DNA of 64,000 nt from the NCBI GenBank assembly GCA_019351975.1, contig JABBOG010000004.1:57672-121671 (forward strand). The letters run 5' to 3'. The translations under genes were made by a program, and so were the position numbers. Positions 1 through 9,167 of the stretch are shown here, piece by piece. Source of the DNA: Acidobacteriota bacterium (GTDB lineage Bacteria; Acidobacteriota; Terriglobia; Terriglobales; Acidobacteriaceae). The notes beneath the pieces were generated by a model. It was not told the DNA's origin, did no database searches, and was given only the letters and a program-made list of their open reading frames with translations. Position 1 is the stretch's first letter, and the number at the start of each line of letters is the position of its first letter.

Positions 1-532
1 TGACGACCGGAAAGCCCAGCTTGGCGGCGAACTCAAGGCCGTCGCGGATATTGTTGACGAGCATCGACTTCGGCATGTCGAGGCCAATCTTGTTCATCGC
101 GTCTTTGAAGAGGAGACGGTCTTCGGCCTTCTTGATGGCTTCGAGCTTTGCGCCGATGAGTTCGACGTTGAATTTGTCGAGGATGCCGGCGTCGGAGAGA
201 TCGACGGCAAGGTTGAGGGCGGTCTGGCCGCCGACGGTGGGAAGAACGGCGAAGGAGCCGGTTGCGCCGGAGGATTGCAGCATCTCGACTTCAACGCGCA
301 GGATCTCTTCGAGATAGGCAAGCGTGAGGGGTTCGACGTAGGTGCGGTCGGCAACCTCAGGGTCGGTCATGATGGAGGCCGGGTTGGAGTTGACGAGGAC
401 GACCTCATAGCCTTCGGCTTTGAGGGCTTTGCAGGCCTGGGTGCCGGAGTAATCGAACTCGGCGGACTGGCCGATGACGATGGGGCCGGAGCCGATGACG
501 AGGATCTTTGCGATGTCGTGTCTACGTGGCAT
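1..532 (-). CDS. carB: Carbamoyl-phosphate synthase large subunit, N-terminal part (runs off window)
   Basis: This is the first 177 codons of the large subunit, which makes carbamoyl phosphate from bicarbonate, ammonia and two ATP for pyrimidine and arginine synthesis in the cytoplasm. The reverse strand reads [20 protein letters not shown] and continues with [17 protein letters not shown], the highly conserved start of the ATP-grasp half. The start ATG (532-530) shares one base with the carA stop TAA (534-532), a TAATG junction implying translational coupling with carA. The gene is truncated only by the window edge; the visible part has no stop or frameshift. Confidence 0.96.
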   Translation of the reverse strand, partial: MPRRHDIAKILVIGSGPIVIGQSAEFDYSGTQACKALKAEGYEVVLVNSNPASIMTDPEVADRTYVEPLTLAYLEEILRVEVEMLQSSGATGSFAVLPTVGGQTALNLAVDLSDAGILDKFNVELIGAKLEAIKKAEDRLLFKDAMNKIGLDMPKSMLVNNIRDGLEFAAKLGFPVV

Positions 533-1665
533 TACTTCTTGAACTCCTCCATCATGGTGCGGAAATCCTTGAATAGATAATGCGAGTCGTGCGGACCGGG
601 GCTGGCTTCGGGGTGGTACTGCACGCTGAACATGGGGTCGGATTTGTGTTTGAGGCCGGCGAGCGTGTCGTCGTTGAGGTTGGTGTGGGTGCGCTCTACG
701 TCGGACGGAAGCGATGCGGGGTCGACATTGTAGTTGTGATTCTGAGCGGTGATTTCGACCCTTCCGGTGGCGAGATTTTTGATGGGGTGATTGCCGCCGT
801 GGTGGCCGAATTTGAGCTTGTAGGTCTTGCCGCCAAGGGCGAGGCCAAAGATCTGGTGGCCGAGGCAGATGCCGAAGAGCGGCGTCTTTCCCTGTAGCTC
901 GCGGACGTTGGCGACCGCGTAGTCGAGCGGCTCGGGATCGCCGGGGCCGTTGGAGAAGAAGACGCCGTCAGGCTGCAAGGCGAGGACATCGGCTGCGGTG
1001 GTCTTGGCAGGAACGACTGTGACGCGGCAGTTTTCGCGCGCGAGCATGCGAAGGATGTTCTGCTTGATGCCGAAGTCGTAAGCGACGACGTGGAGCTGAT
1101 CGCTGGAGGTGGATGCAGAAGGCAGAAGCTTGTCGCCGGTCTCGTTGCGGGGCTCGGCGGCGTCCCAGGTGTAGGAGGTTTTGGTGGAGACGACGCTGGC
1201 GAGGTCGGTGCCATCCATTTTCTTGTGCGCGCGGGCCTTGGCGATGAGAGCCTGGGTATCGTCGACGGCGGTAGAGATGACGCCGCGCATGACGCCGTTG
1301 GCGCGGAGATGGCGAACGACGGCGCGGGTGTCGATCTCCGCGATGACGGGAACGCCGCTGCGTTCGAGGTACTCGTCGGTGACTTCGGTGGACCGCCAGT
1401 TGGAGCTGATGGGAGAGAACTCGCGAACGACGAGACCTTCGATGTAGGGGCGGGAGGATTCAGCGTCGCTGGGGCTGGTGCCGTAGTTACCGATCTGAGG
1501 GTTGGTCAGTACGACGATCTGGCCGGCGTAGGATGGGTCGGTGAAGATCTCCTGATAGCCCGTGAGAGATGTGTTGAAGACTACTTCCCCGACGCGTTCT
1601 ACGATGGCGCCGAAGGCTTTGCCGTGAAACAGGCGCCCGTCTTCGAGGGCGAGAATTGCGCGCAT
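532..1665 (-). CDS. carA: Carbamoyl-phosphate synthase small (glutaminase) subunit
   Basis: The small subunit hydrolyses glutamine and passes ammonia to CarB. At 377 residues it has the usual family length. Residues 1-150 form the CPSase small-chain domain. The class I glutamine amidotransferase domain follows, with nucleophile Cys267 in FGICLGHQ and the His351/Glu353 pair in [12 protein letters not shown]. The start ATG is preceded by a strong purine-rich Shine-Dalgarno stretch (AAGGGAGAGG). It is the first gene of carAB and its stop overlaps the carB start. The upstream 144 bases up to the Rieske gene stop must hold the promoter; I see A+T-rich hexamers but no confident -35/-10 pair. Confidence 0.97.
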   Translation of the reverse strand: MRAILALEDGRLFHGKAFGAIVERVGEVVFNTSLTGYQEIFTDPSYAGQIVVLTNPQIGNYGTSPSDAESSRPYIEGLVVREFSPISSNWRSTEVTDEYLERSGVPVIAEIDTRAVVRHLRANGVMRGVISTAVDDTQALIAKARAHKKMDGTDLASVVSTKTSYTWDAAEPRNETGDKLLPSASTSSDQLHVVAYDFGIKQNILRMLARENCRVTVVPAKTTAADVLALQPDGVFFSNGPGDPEPLDYAVANVRELQGKTPLFGICLGHQIFGLALGGKTYKLKFGHHGGNHPIKNLATGRVEITAQNHNYNVDPASLPSDVERTHTNLNDDTLAGLKHKSDPMFSVQYHPEASPGPHDSHYLFKDFRTMMEEFKK

Positions 1666-1809
1666 ACCCTCTCCCTTGCAGTGAGATTGATCATTCGCCT
1701 GAAGAAGGCCTATAGCGAGAGGATCACTTGATTCTATCAGCAGGCGCTGTAGAAAACCAGAATGGCGGACGGGCCTGCTTTATGGCTTACGTTGGCTGGC
1801 CTTTGTGGC

Positions 1810-2121
1810 TCAGGGTAGCTGGACGAGAAGGTCGTCACCTTCGATTTTGACGGAGAAGACGGTGACCTTGGATTTCTCCGGGGGACGCGCGATGCCGGTC
1901 GCGGTGTTGAAGGCCCATGAGTGCCACGGACAGACGACATTGTCGTCTTCGAGCCAGCCGCCGCCTAGGGGACCGCCGCGATGCGGGCAGAGGTTATCGA
2001 GCGCGCTGAAGTGGCCGTTGACGTTGGCGAGGCAGATGGCGACGCCGTTGGCCTCGGCCTCGATGACTTCACCAGGTTTTGGGGCCTGGTGGGTTCCGCA
2101 TAGCTTGACCCACTGTGTCAT
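1810..2121 (-). CDS. Rieske [2Fe-2S] ferredoxin-like protein
   Basis: A 103-residue stand-alone Rieske domain that would bind one [2Fe-2S] cluster and carry single electrons. The ligand pairs are plain: Cys45 and His47 in CPHRGG, Cys64 and His67 in CPWHSW. There is no signal peptide or membrane anchor, so it should be cytoplasmic, like the small NirD or dioxygenase-ferredoxin type. The start is fixed by an AGGAGG Shine-Dalgarno seven bases upstream. No oxygenase or reductase partner is adjacent, so the electron acceptor cannot be named. Other small Rieske subfamilies are possible, but the fold assignment is secure. Confidence 0.9.
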   Translation of the reverse strand: MTQWVKLCGTHQAPKPGEVIEAEANGVAICLANVNGHFSALDNLCPHRGGPLGGGWLEDDNVVCPWHSWAFNTATGIARPPEKSKVTVFSVKIEGDDLLVQLP

Positions 2122-2213
2122 GTTGATGACCTCCTAATGTGAGCAGGGACGTTGAACTGATTCGACGATACATGGGCTGAGACATGAGATGCTGAAGAGG
2201 TTGAGAAAGAATC

Positions 2214-3086
2214 ATGACAAAGACGTCAAAACAAACGCACACGAAAGCAAAGAGACGACAAGCGGAGCGATACGATCCGCAACGAGGATCGAACCCGCCG
2301 GAGATGGTGGATCTGGTTGAGCCGATGTGGATTCTGAAGGCGCTGGGCGGTCTGCTCGGTGTGGCGCTGCTGTGCGCTTTTGCGACGCTGAGCGTGCTGT
2401 TCTGGCGCAGTCAGTGGCAGCTTGTGCTACATCCGAGCCGCGTTGTGGCGAGCACTCCGGCGGCGCTGCATCTGCCGTTTGAGGAGGTTCACTTCGATGT
2501 GGATGAAAAGGGAGATCCGCAGATCGATGGGTGGTGGATTCCAGCGGAGACAGGCGCGCCGACGGCGTTGATGCTGCATGGTGCGGATGGGTCGATGGCA
2601 GATGCGATGTCTGCCGCGCAACTGCTGCATGATGCGCACTTGAATGTGCTGCTGTTTGACTATCGGGGGTACGGCAAGAGCGGAGGAAAGCATCCGACGG
2701 AGGCCGGGATGAAGGCCGATGCGGATGCGGCACTGAACTATTTGACGAGCACGCGGCGTGTGCCGATAGCGTCGATTGTGGTGTATGGGATGGGCGCGGG
2801 AGGTGCATTGGCGGTGCATCTGGCGACACAGTATCCACTGCTGCCCGGTGTGATTCTACAGTCGCCGGAGGGTGATTTTGCAGCGCGCGCAAAGCAGGAC
2901 CCGCGATCAAGCCTGGTGCCGTTTTCACTGCTGTTTGATCAGGACTTTGCGCTGGAGGCACCGCTGCATCGGCTAAAGACGCCAGTACTGACGATTGCCG
3001 GGAGCGATGGCGTGGCGGCGTTGCATCAGGCGATTATGTCGTTTGTACATACGTATGTATCGACGCCAGGAGCAGCGAAACCGTAA
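2214..3086 (+). CDS. Membrane-anchored alpha/beta-hydrolase-fold protein lacking the catalytic serine
   Basis: A 290-residue protein with a basic N-terminus, one membrane segment (about residues 40-63) and an alpha/beta-hydrolase domain of the kind often annotated as 'alpha/beta hydrolase' or BEM46-like. Family landmarks are visible: LMLHGADGS (oxyanion strand/turn, about 119-127) and LLFDYRGYGKSGGKHP (about 147-161). At the nucleophile elbow, however, the expected G-x-S-x-G reads G192-M-G194-A-G, so the serine is glycine. No clear terminal histidine motif follows either. It may be a non-enzymatic or degenerate member. It sits alone between divergent and convergent neighbours. Confidence 0.75.
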   Translation: MTKTSKQTHTKAKRRQAERYDPQRGSNPPEMVDLVEPMWILKALGGLLGVALLCAFATLSVLFWRSQWQLVLHPSRVVASTPAALHLPFEEVHFDVDEKGDPQIDGWWIPAETGAPTALMLHGADGSMADAMSAAQLLHDAHLNVLLFDYRGYGKSGGKHPTEAGMKADADAALNYLTSTRRVPIASIVVYGMGAGGALAVHLATQYPLLPGVILQSPEGDFAARAKQDPRSSLVPFSLLFDQDFALEAPLHRLKTPVLTIAGSDGVAALHQAIMSFVHTYVSTPGAAKP

Positions 3087-3091
3087 AGGAT

Positions 3092-4030
3092 CTACAGACC
3101 CCTGCTGGCGCGAAACTGGCGAACGACCGCGGCAACGTCGCGGTGCTGAGACTCGACGGCGAAGTTCATGGAGCGCATGTCGTCGGCGCTGACTTTTCCT
3201 GCGAGACGTTGCATGGCGACGCCGAGCTGCGGCCAGCGGCGGAGGGAGTCTTCGCGGATGAGAGGGACGGCGTCGTAGGGTGGGAAGTAGTGGCGGTCAT
3301 CTTTGAGAGCGACAAAGTCGAGCGCGCGGATGGCGCTGTCGGTGGAGTTACCAGCGACAATATCGACCTGATGGGCAGAGAGGGAGCGATAGAGCAGGCC
3401 GAGTTCCATGGTGCGCGGATCGTCGTTGAAGTGCAGGTTATAGGCGCTTGAGAGGCCGCGCAGGCCGTCGGGGCGTTCTGCAAACTCGTAACCGACACCG
3501 AGCCGCCAGTGCGGGGCGTAGGGGAGGATGTCGGAGATGGTGGAAAGGCGGAGCTTGCGAGCGTCTGCGCCGCGGACGACCATGGCGAAGGTGTCCTCGA
3601 AGCCCAGACTTGGGCCGACAAAAATGTGATACCGCTGGTTATAGAGACGGGTGATGGTGGCGTCAACCAGTGCGGGGGTGCGGGCGTCTGGCGGCGGCAG
3701 TGGCTGCTTGAGGATGGCCGTGAGCGCGGTGCCGGTGTACTCGACGTAGCCATCGATCCGGTCAGATAGCAGCGCCTGCTGGCAGATGTAGCTGCCTGCG
3801 AGCCAGAAACGCCGCTCAACGTGGCCGCCTCCAGAGGCTTCGATCTCTTGTGCGAGGAGTTCGCCGAGGATGACCTGCTCGGTGAAATTCTTCGCTCCGA
3901 TGACGATGTGCGAGGAGCGAGGAGGGGCGCAGGCGATGAGCAGCAACAACGCCGTCGAAACCAGCAGATGCGGCACGCGGCGGGCAACACCATACGTCAA
4001 TTGCCGCAGTGGTTTTAGGCGAGCCGACAC
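3092..4030 (-). CDS. Osmoprotectant-type ABC transporter substrate-binding lipoprotein (OpuC/ProX family)
   Basis: The protein would bind glycine betaine, choline or a related quaternary amine outside the inner membrane and deliver it to the adjacent permease. The N-terminus carries a lipoprotein signal (LLLLIACAPP, Cys about residue 34). The mature part begins IVIGAKNFTEQVILGELLAQ, the hallmark of OpuC/OsmF/YehZ-type binding proteins, followed by DGYVEYTGTALT. The start is GTG at 4030, which shares one base with the stop of the upstream gene (TAGTG), so translation is probably coupled. It is the last gene of the ABC cassette. The exact ligand cannot be read from sequence. Confidence 0.9.
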   Translation of the reverse strand: MSARLKPLRQLTYGVARRVPHLLVSTALLLLIACAPPRSSHIVIGAKNFTEQVILGELLAQEIEASGGGHVERRFWLAGSYICQQALLSDRIDGYVEYTGTALTAILKQPLPPPDARTPALVDATITRLYNQRYHIFVGPSLGFEDTFAMVVRGADARKLRLSTISDILPYAPHWRLGVGYEFAERPDGLRGLSSAYNLHFNDDPRTMELGLLYRSLSAHQVDIVAGNSTDSAIRALDFVALKDDRHYFPPYDAVPLIREDSLRRWPQLGVAMQRLAGKVSADDMRSMNFAVESQHRDVAAVVRQFRASRGL

Positions 4031-4452
4031 TACTCGCCCTGCCCGATCACGGAAAAGCTCCGCGTCGTGTTATCCGGCAGGAGGAACTCAAAGACTTGAA
4101 GCGATTCAAAGCTGGTCTTGTGCTCATCTTTGGTGAGCTTGGCCGCATAATCGCCCGGGTTGAGCAGGCCATTGCCATGCATGAAGGTTCTGGAGCTGGA
4201 GGTGAAGCCCTCCAGCTGGTAGTGCTTACCGTCGATTACGGCGGTCAGGATTTCATAGATGCCGTTTACGGGATCGTACTGCGCGTAGGAGACGTGCACC
4301 TGGATGGTGTACTCCGCTGTATTGGGCTTCGCGGACGATGCAAATGCACGCGGCGTGAGGCTCAGTATGGATATCGACCCTACGGCACGGACGACGAGAC
4401 TCCGAATCTTCGGCATGGTTAAGAACACCCCGTTTCTCGTGTTGGACGGCAT
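4030..4452 (-). CDS. Unknown small secreted protein inside the osmoprotectant ABC cassette
   Basis: I do not recognise this family. The 140-residue reading begins with MPSNTRNGVFLTMPKIRS. A second Met at residue 13 (position 4416) would give a cleaner signal peptide ending near AFA/SSA. The mature part of about 100 residues is rich in beta-type sequence (YTIQVHVSYAQYDPVNGIYE, then HYQLEGFTSSS) with no cysteines in the visible mature region. It lies 16 bases after the permease gene, and its stop overlaps the GTG of the binding-protein gene. Co-expression with the transporter is therefore likely. A periplasmic or envelope role tied to transport is inference only. Confidence 0.6.
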   Translation of the reverse strand: MPSNTRNGVFLTMPKIRSLVVRAVGSISILSLTPRAFASSAKPNTAEYTIQVHVSYAQYDPVNGIYEILTAVIDGKHYQLEGFTSSSRTFMHGNGLLNPGDYAAKLTKDEHKTSFESLQVFEFLLPDNTTRSFSVIGQGE

Positions 4453-4468
4453 AGGAACGCTATCATCT

Positions 4469-5098
4469 TCAGTGCCGTATCACCAGACGCTTCTCCGCCA
4501 GGCCAAGCAAACCGTCGGCGCTGAGAGCAAGGAGTGCGGCGGGGATGGCGCCGGCAAGGACCAGGGCGTTATCGACGCTGGCTACGCCGCGGAAGATGAG
4601 TTCTCCTAAGCCGCCTGCACCAATCGCTGCGGCGATGGTCGCGATACCGATGCAGGTGACAGTCGCGGTGCGCAGGCCGGCGAGGATGACGCTGGCGGCG
4701 ATGGGAAGTTCGACCTTGGTGAGACGCTGCCATGAGGTCATGCCGAGAGCTTCGGCGACGTCGAGGAGAGCGGCGTCGACGCTGCGGACGCCTGCGTAGG
4801 TGTTGCGCAGGATGGGAAGGAGTGCGTAGGCAGTCAGAGCGACGATGGCGAGGCGCGCGGCGCGGTCGCCCAGGAAGGGGACGGGTAAAAGCAGGCCGAA
4901 GAGCGCGAGGCTGGGGATGGTCTGCAGGATGTTAGCGACGCCGATGACGGGGCGCGCGAGCGACTCATAGCGGGTGAGGAGGATGCCGAGCGGAAGGGCG
5001 ATGGCGATGGCGAAGAACATGGCGCTGGCGGTGAGCCAGATGTGCTCGAAGGTGAGACGAGCGATTTGAGCGCCGTATTCGTGGAGGAACTGAATCAT
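4469..5098 (-). CDS. Osmoprotectant ABC transporter permease (OpuCB/OsmW-like)
   Basis: A 209-residue inner-membrane permease of the binding-protein-dependent (MetI-like) type with about six hydrophobic segments. The cytoplasmic coupling loop reads EALGMTSWQRLTKVELPIA, the EAA motif that docks on the ATPase. The segment ARPVIGVANILQTIPSLALF is typical of OpuC/ProW-type permeases. The start ATG overlaps the stop of the ATPase gene in an ATGA junction (5095-5098). With the ATPase upstream and the binding protein two genes downstream it completes an importer. Only one permease gene is present, so it would act as a homodimer. Confidence 0.92.
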   Translation of the reverse strand: MIQFLHEYGAQIARLTFEHIWLTASAMFFAIAIALPLGILLTRYESLARPVIGVANILQTIPSLALFGLLLPVPFLGDRAARLAIVALTAYALLPILRNTYAGVRSVDAALLDVAEALGMTSWQRLTKVELPIAASVILAGLRTATVTCIGIATIAAAIGAGGLGELIFRGVASVDNALVLAGAIPAALLALSADGLLGLAEKRLVIRH

Positions 5099-5853
5099 GA
5101 AGCGGGCTCGCGGTGAGTGGCGGCAACGTAGGCGCGGACGGCTTCGTTGGACGAGGTGAGAACTTGTGTGGCGGGCAGGTCGGCGACGATGCGGCCGGCC
5201 TCGAGCAAGATGACGCGATCGGCGAGGTAGAGCGCTTCGTCGAGGTCGTGGGTGACGATGAGCGTCGTTTTGCGGACGTGTTGGAGGAGGTCACGGAGCA
5301 TGGTCTGCATTTCGGCTCGCGTGAGGGGGTCGAGTGCACCGAAAGGCTCGTCCATAAGGAGAATGCCTGGATCGCTGGCGAGGGCGCGGGCGAGTCCGAC
5401 GCGTTGACGCTGGCCGCCGCTGAGCTGCCAAGGGTAGCGTGAAGCAAGGTCTTCGGATAAGCCGACGAGCGCAAGCATCTCTGCGGCTTTGGTGACGATT
5501 TCGCGTTGTGGCCGGTGGGTGAGTTCAAGCGACATGCCGATGTTGCGGGCGACGGTCATGTGCGGAAAGAGGCCGGTGTCTTGAATGACGTAGCCGATGC
5601 TGCGGCGAAGGGAGGTGGTAGCGGCTGCGGCAATATCGTGGTCAGCAATACGAACGCTGCCGCTGGTGGGGCGGACGAGTGTATTGACGGTGCGCAGGAG
5701 CGTGGTTTTACCAGAACCGCTGCGACCGAGGAGCGCCGTGGTGGTGTCAGGGGCGATGCGGAGGGAGATGTCGAAGAGGATCTGGCGTGCGGGCTGTTGC
5801 CTGGATGGCTCCGTAGAAAAGTTCACGTTTGCGAACTCGACTGCATGAGCCAT
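5095..5853 (-). CDS. Osmoprotectant ABC transporter ATP-binding protein (OpuCA/OsmV-like)
   Basis: A 252-residue ABC ATPase that would power uptake through the adjacent permease. Motifs in order are Walker A GRSGSGKTT (about 43-51), Q-loop in YVIQDTGLFPHMTV, signature LSGGQRQRVGLARAL, Walker B with catalytic Glu in ILLMDEPFGALD, and the switch His in IVTHDLDEALYLADR. The family often carries C-terminal CBS domains for ionic-strength sensing. This copy stops after the ATPase core, so that sensor is absent or elsewhere. It begins 29 bases after the kinase-like gene and overlaps the permease by four bases. Confidence 0.93.
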   Translation of the reverse strand: MAHAVEFANVNFSTEPSRQQPARQILFDISLRIAPDTTTALLGRSGSGKTTLLRTVNTLVRPTSGSVRIADHDIAAAATTSLRRSIGYVIQDTGLFPHMTVARNIGMSLELTHRPQREIVTKAAEMLALVGLSEDLASRYPWQLSGGQRQRVGLARALASDPGILLMDEPFGALDPLTRAEMQTMLRDLLQHVRKTTLIVTHDLDEALYLADRVILLEAGRIVADLPATQVLTSSNEAVRAYVAATHREPAS

Positions 5854-5882
5854 CCAGTGGTATGTCCTTTATGAGACCGCCG

Positions 5883-6767
5883 TTATCCTTCGATCTCTGA
5901 ATCGGATGAGGCTTCGGGCGCTGCCTCTGTTTGAGGTGCAACTTCGCCTGCAGCTGTAGGAACCGCTCCCTTGACGCGAACGACGGTGATTTTGTCGAAA
6001 CCCTCCTTGAAGGCTGGAGGGCGAAGACGTTCGGCCATCTTGTGCATTACCTCATCGGTGACCTGGCGATCTCGCTTGCTATTGCGGTCGAGGCAGACAG
6101 CGAGAGGAACATCGAAGAAGACGGCCTGAACCTCATAGCCAAAGCTCTTCGCCATTTTGATCCACTGGCGACGCTCGTGCGGGCTGAGGTTCGTGGCGTC
6201 GACGTAGTTCCACGGCATCTTCGCAATGAGACGTGCACGAAGAAGGCTGCGGAGCGTACTGAAGACGAGCCCCTGATAGCGCTGCTCGGTGATGTCATCG
6301 AAGAGGATATTCCGGAGCATGTCGCTGGAAAGCGGCGTCACACCACGGCGCTTGTACCATGTGGTTTTGCCGGAGCCCGGAAGACCGATGGTGAGAACGA
6401 CGTAGCCTCGGGGACTTTTGTTCGAGACAGCTTCGGGTCCGGCGGGCGGCGTACTCAGTGACTCCGGCTGGGTCTCGTGGACCAGCGTGGGTTCGGTGGT
6501 GACGACGTGTGGAGCCGTGGCTGCGGCGCTATGCGGCAGCGGCTCTTTGGGCGTCTCGATCGCTAGCTGAGGTGAAGCTTCAGGGCGAGGTGCGGGGGCG
6601 GGTTCGGCGACAGCTTCGGCGAGCGGTAGGGGCTCGGGGTAGTTGGGCCGCAAGGGTGCGAGTTGGTTCGCAGGAATTTCCTGTCCGATTTTACCCGTGG
6701 ACTCCGACTCGTTCGGGCCACGTTTTGTGCGTCTTCTCATGAGTGTGTCGCGCAACCAATCGCGCAT
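5883..6767 (-). CDS. Polynucleotide-kinase-like P-loop ATPase with proline-rich N-terminal region
   Basis: The C-terminal half is a P-loop kinase of the T4 PNK/zeta-toxin-like AAA_33 type: Walker A GLPGSGKTTWYKRRG, then SSDMLR, WNYVDATNLSPHERR and a lid-type arginine cluster CLDRNSKRDRQV. These resemble kinases acting on nucleic-acid ends or small phosphoacceptors; the substrate is unknown. The first 125 or so residues are low-complexity, rich in Pro, Ala and Glu, and probably disordered. I use ATG 6767 rather than the TTG at 6785 because TACAAA lies six bases before it. The gene sits 29 bases upstream of the ABC ATPase gene on the same strand and may head that operon. Confidence 0.7.
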   Translation of the reverse strand: MRDWLRDTLMRRRTKRGPNESESTGKIGQEIPANQLAPLRPNYPEPLPLAEAVAEPAPAPRPEASPQLAIETPKEPLPHSAAATAPHVVTTEPTLVHETQPESLSTPPAGPEAVSNKSPRGYVVLTIGLPGSGKTTWYKRRGVTPLSSDMLRNILFDDITEQRYQGLVFSTLRSLLRARLIAKMPWNYVDATNLSPHERRQWIKMAKSFGYEVQAVFFDVPLAVCLDRNSKRDRQVTDEVMHKMAERLRPPAFKEGFDKITVVRVKGAVPTAAGEVAPQTEAAPEASSDSEIEG

Positions 6768-6769
6768 AA

Positions 6770-7953
<1,184 letters not shown>

Positions 7954-7962
7954 TTGGAGAAG

Positions 7963-7999
7963 GATCGCCGTTGCACAAAAGGCTGCGGCGATCTTTTTT
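7963..7999 (+). terminator. Rho-independent terminator of gapA
   Basis: A perfect 8-bp stem GATCGCCG (7963-7970) / CGGCGATC (7986-7993) encloses a 15-base loop and is followed at once by six T residues (7994-7999). It lies 41 bases after the gapA stop. The T-run is on the plus strand only, so it should not serve the convergent DUF6629 gene. Confidence 0.9.
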
Positions 8000-8003
8000 G
8001 CAG

Positions 8004-8666
8004 CTATATCGCGCCGATGTATTTGAAGGGGCGAGCGCCTTCACTCTTCCAAAAATAGGCGAGGATGATGACGCTGGCGACCGCGGCATAGGCGCACCAG
8101 ATGGAGGTGAAGGCGTAGCGCTTCACGGCTATCACCACAAGAAGGATGATGAGATTTGCCGCTCCGAATAAGACCATGTCGCGTATCTTTGAGAAGAAGA
8201 GTGTGCCGCAGGTGGAGATGACGTAGAGGACGGCGAGCGCTGTGTTGTTAGTTTCTTGATTGATGTACACGATGCTATGGCCGCGCATCGAGATTTGTAT
8301 CGGGTAGGCGGCTAACGCCCAAAGCATGTACAGCGTGGTTCCGGTTCCAAGCACGAGGAACGGAAGCATGCGACGCCGGCTCTTCACGTCTGCTTCGAAC
8401 AGCACAACGCTGAGCGGGATGAGAAATGGGAGCAGCCCCTGAGCGTACAGCATGAAGGCTGTGCCCATGTCATGCATCACGGCTGGAGACACGTAGCCGT
8501 CGAAGCCGAGCCATACAAATCCTTCGATGAACTGGTGGATCGCGAAGAGCGTCGGCAGGGTTGCGAAGAGGAGTTCGCGGCGGTGTTTGACCTTGGTGAG
8601 CGTGAGGACGCCAACGGTTCCGAGCACACCGCTACCGACGAAGTTTGCTGTTGCCGAGAAACACAT
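8004..8666 (-). CDS. DUF6629-like multi-pass membrane protein
   Basis: A polytopic inner-membrane protein of about 220 residues with roughly seven hydrophobic segments and no charged catalytic motif. The N-terminus MCFSATANFVGSGVLG matches the MCFSA-type start I associate with the uncharacterised DUF6629 family, which supports ATG 8666 over the GTG six bases earlier. An AAGGGG Shine-Dalgarno precedes it. Other conserved-looking points are HQFIEGFVWLG in the second segment and CAYAAVASV near the end. The function of the family is unknown. It converges on gapA. Confidence 0.72.
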   Translation of the reverse strand: MCFSATANFVGSGVLGTVGVLTLTKVKHRRELLFATLPTLFAIHQFIEGFVWLGFDGYVSPAVMHDMGTAFMLYAQGLLPFLIPLSVVLFEADVKSRRRMLPFLVLGTGTTLYMLWALAAYPIQISMRGHSIVYINQETNNTALAVLYVISTCGTLFFSKIRDMVLFGAANLIILLVVIAVKRYAFTSIWCAYAAVASVIILAYFWKSEGARPFKYIGAI

Positions 8667-8732
8667 TCGCACTATCCCCTTGATATTGTGGCGATCATAA
8701 CGCAGTCGTTGGAGCAGCGTCGGTCTGATGTT

Positions 8733-8738
8733 TATGAT
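8733..8738 (+). promoter_or_regulatory. Candidate leaderless -10 element of the RidA gene
   Basis: TATGAT ends exactly six bases before ATG 8745, and no Shine-Dalgarno is present. Transcription starting at the usual distance from a -10 hexamer would begin at the start codon itself. Confidence 0.5.
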
Positions 8739-8744
8739 GACACC

Positions 8745-9125
8745 ATGAGTTCACCGCTGGATCGCACAAATATCGCAGGAACGTCTCCGTACGAGCCGAT
8801 CATTGGCTTCTCTCGCGCGGTACGTATTGGCAATGTCGTGCATGTCTCTGGAACCGGGCCGGTGGGTGCGGAGGATCTGTCTGCGGCGGAGCAGACGAAG
8901 GTCGTTCTGGGCATTATCGAAGCTGCATTGCAGCAGGCAGGTGCGACATTTGAAGATGTGGTGCGGACACGAATGTTTTTAGCGCGCGCAGAGGATTGGG
9001 AAGAGATTGGGCGGGCGCACGGTGACGTGTTCGGGAGGATCCGTCCAGCGTCGACGATGGTTGTGGCTGCACTGCTGAACCCAAAGTGGCGGGTGGAGAT
9101 CGAAGCTGAAGCTGTGCTGCAATGA
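8745..9125 (+). CDS. RidA/YjgF/YER057c/UK114 family protein
   Basis: A 126-residue soluble protein of the RidA superfamily, whose archetype hydrolyses reactive enamine/imine intermediates from PLP enzymes. Visible family features are AVRIGNVVHVSGTGPVG, the helix TKVVLGIIEAALQQAGATFE, and FGRIRPASTMVVAALLNPKWRVEIEAEA, including the conserved arginine in the RPAST region. The open frame extends upstream to 8472, but that part is antisense to the DUF6629 gene, and homology begins at ATG 8745. It sits 42 bases before pgk. Whether it is a true RidA imine deaminase or another Rid subgroup cannot be settled here. Confidence 0.88.
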   Translation: MSSPLDRTNIAGTSPYEPIIGFSRAVRIGNVVHVSGTGPVGAEDLSAAEQTKVVLGIIEAALQQAGATFEDVVRTRMFLARAEDWEEIGRAHGDVFGRIRPASTMVVAALLNPKWRVEIEAEAVLQ

Positions 9126-9154
9126 TGGAGCGCGACACGGGCGCGCGCATCGTT

Positions 9155-9160
9155 TATCCT
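9155..9160 (+). promoter_or_regulatory. Candidate leaderless -10 element of pgk
   Basis: TATCCT ends seven bases before ATG 9168. Only a weak GGAA abuts the start, too close to act as a normal Shine-Dalgarno. Confidence 0.42.
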
Positions 9161-9167
9161 TTTGGAA

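Noticed and set aside
1090..1731. 213-residue plus-strand frame opposite carA
   Set aside because: It is a shadow of carA on the other strand with Gly/Asp/Val-biased composition and no homology or start signal. The same reasoning removes most other long opposite-strand frames in the window.
5095..5853. Loss of the CBS domains as a truncation by mutation
   Set aside because: The stop is embedded in a clean ATGA overlap with the permease gene, and CBS-less versions of this ATPase exist, so it looks like the normal form.
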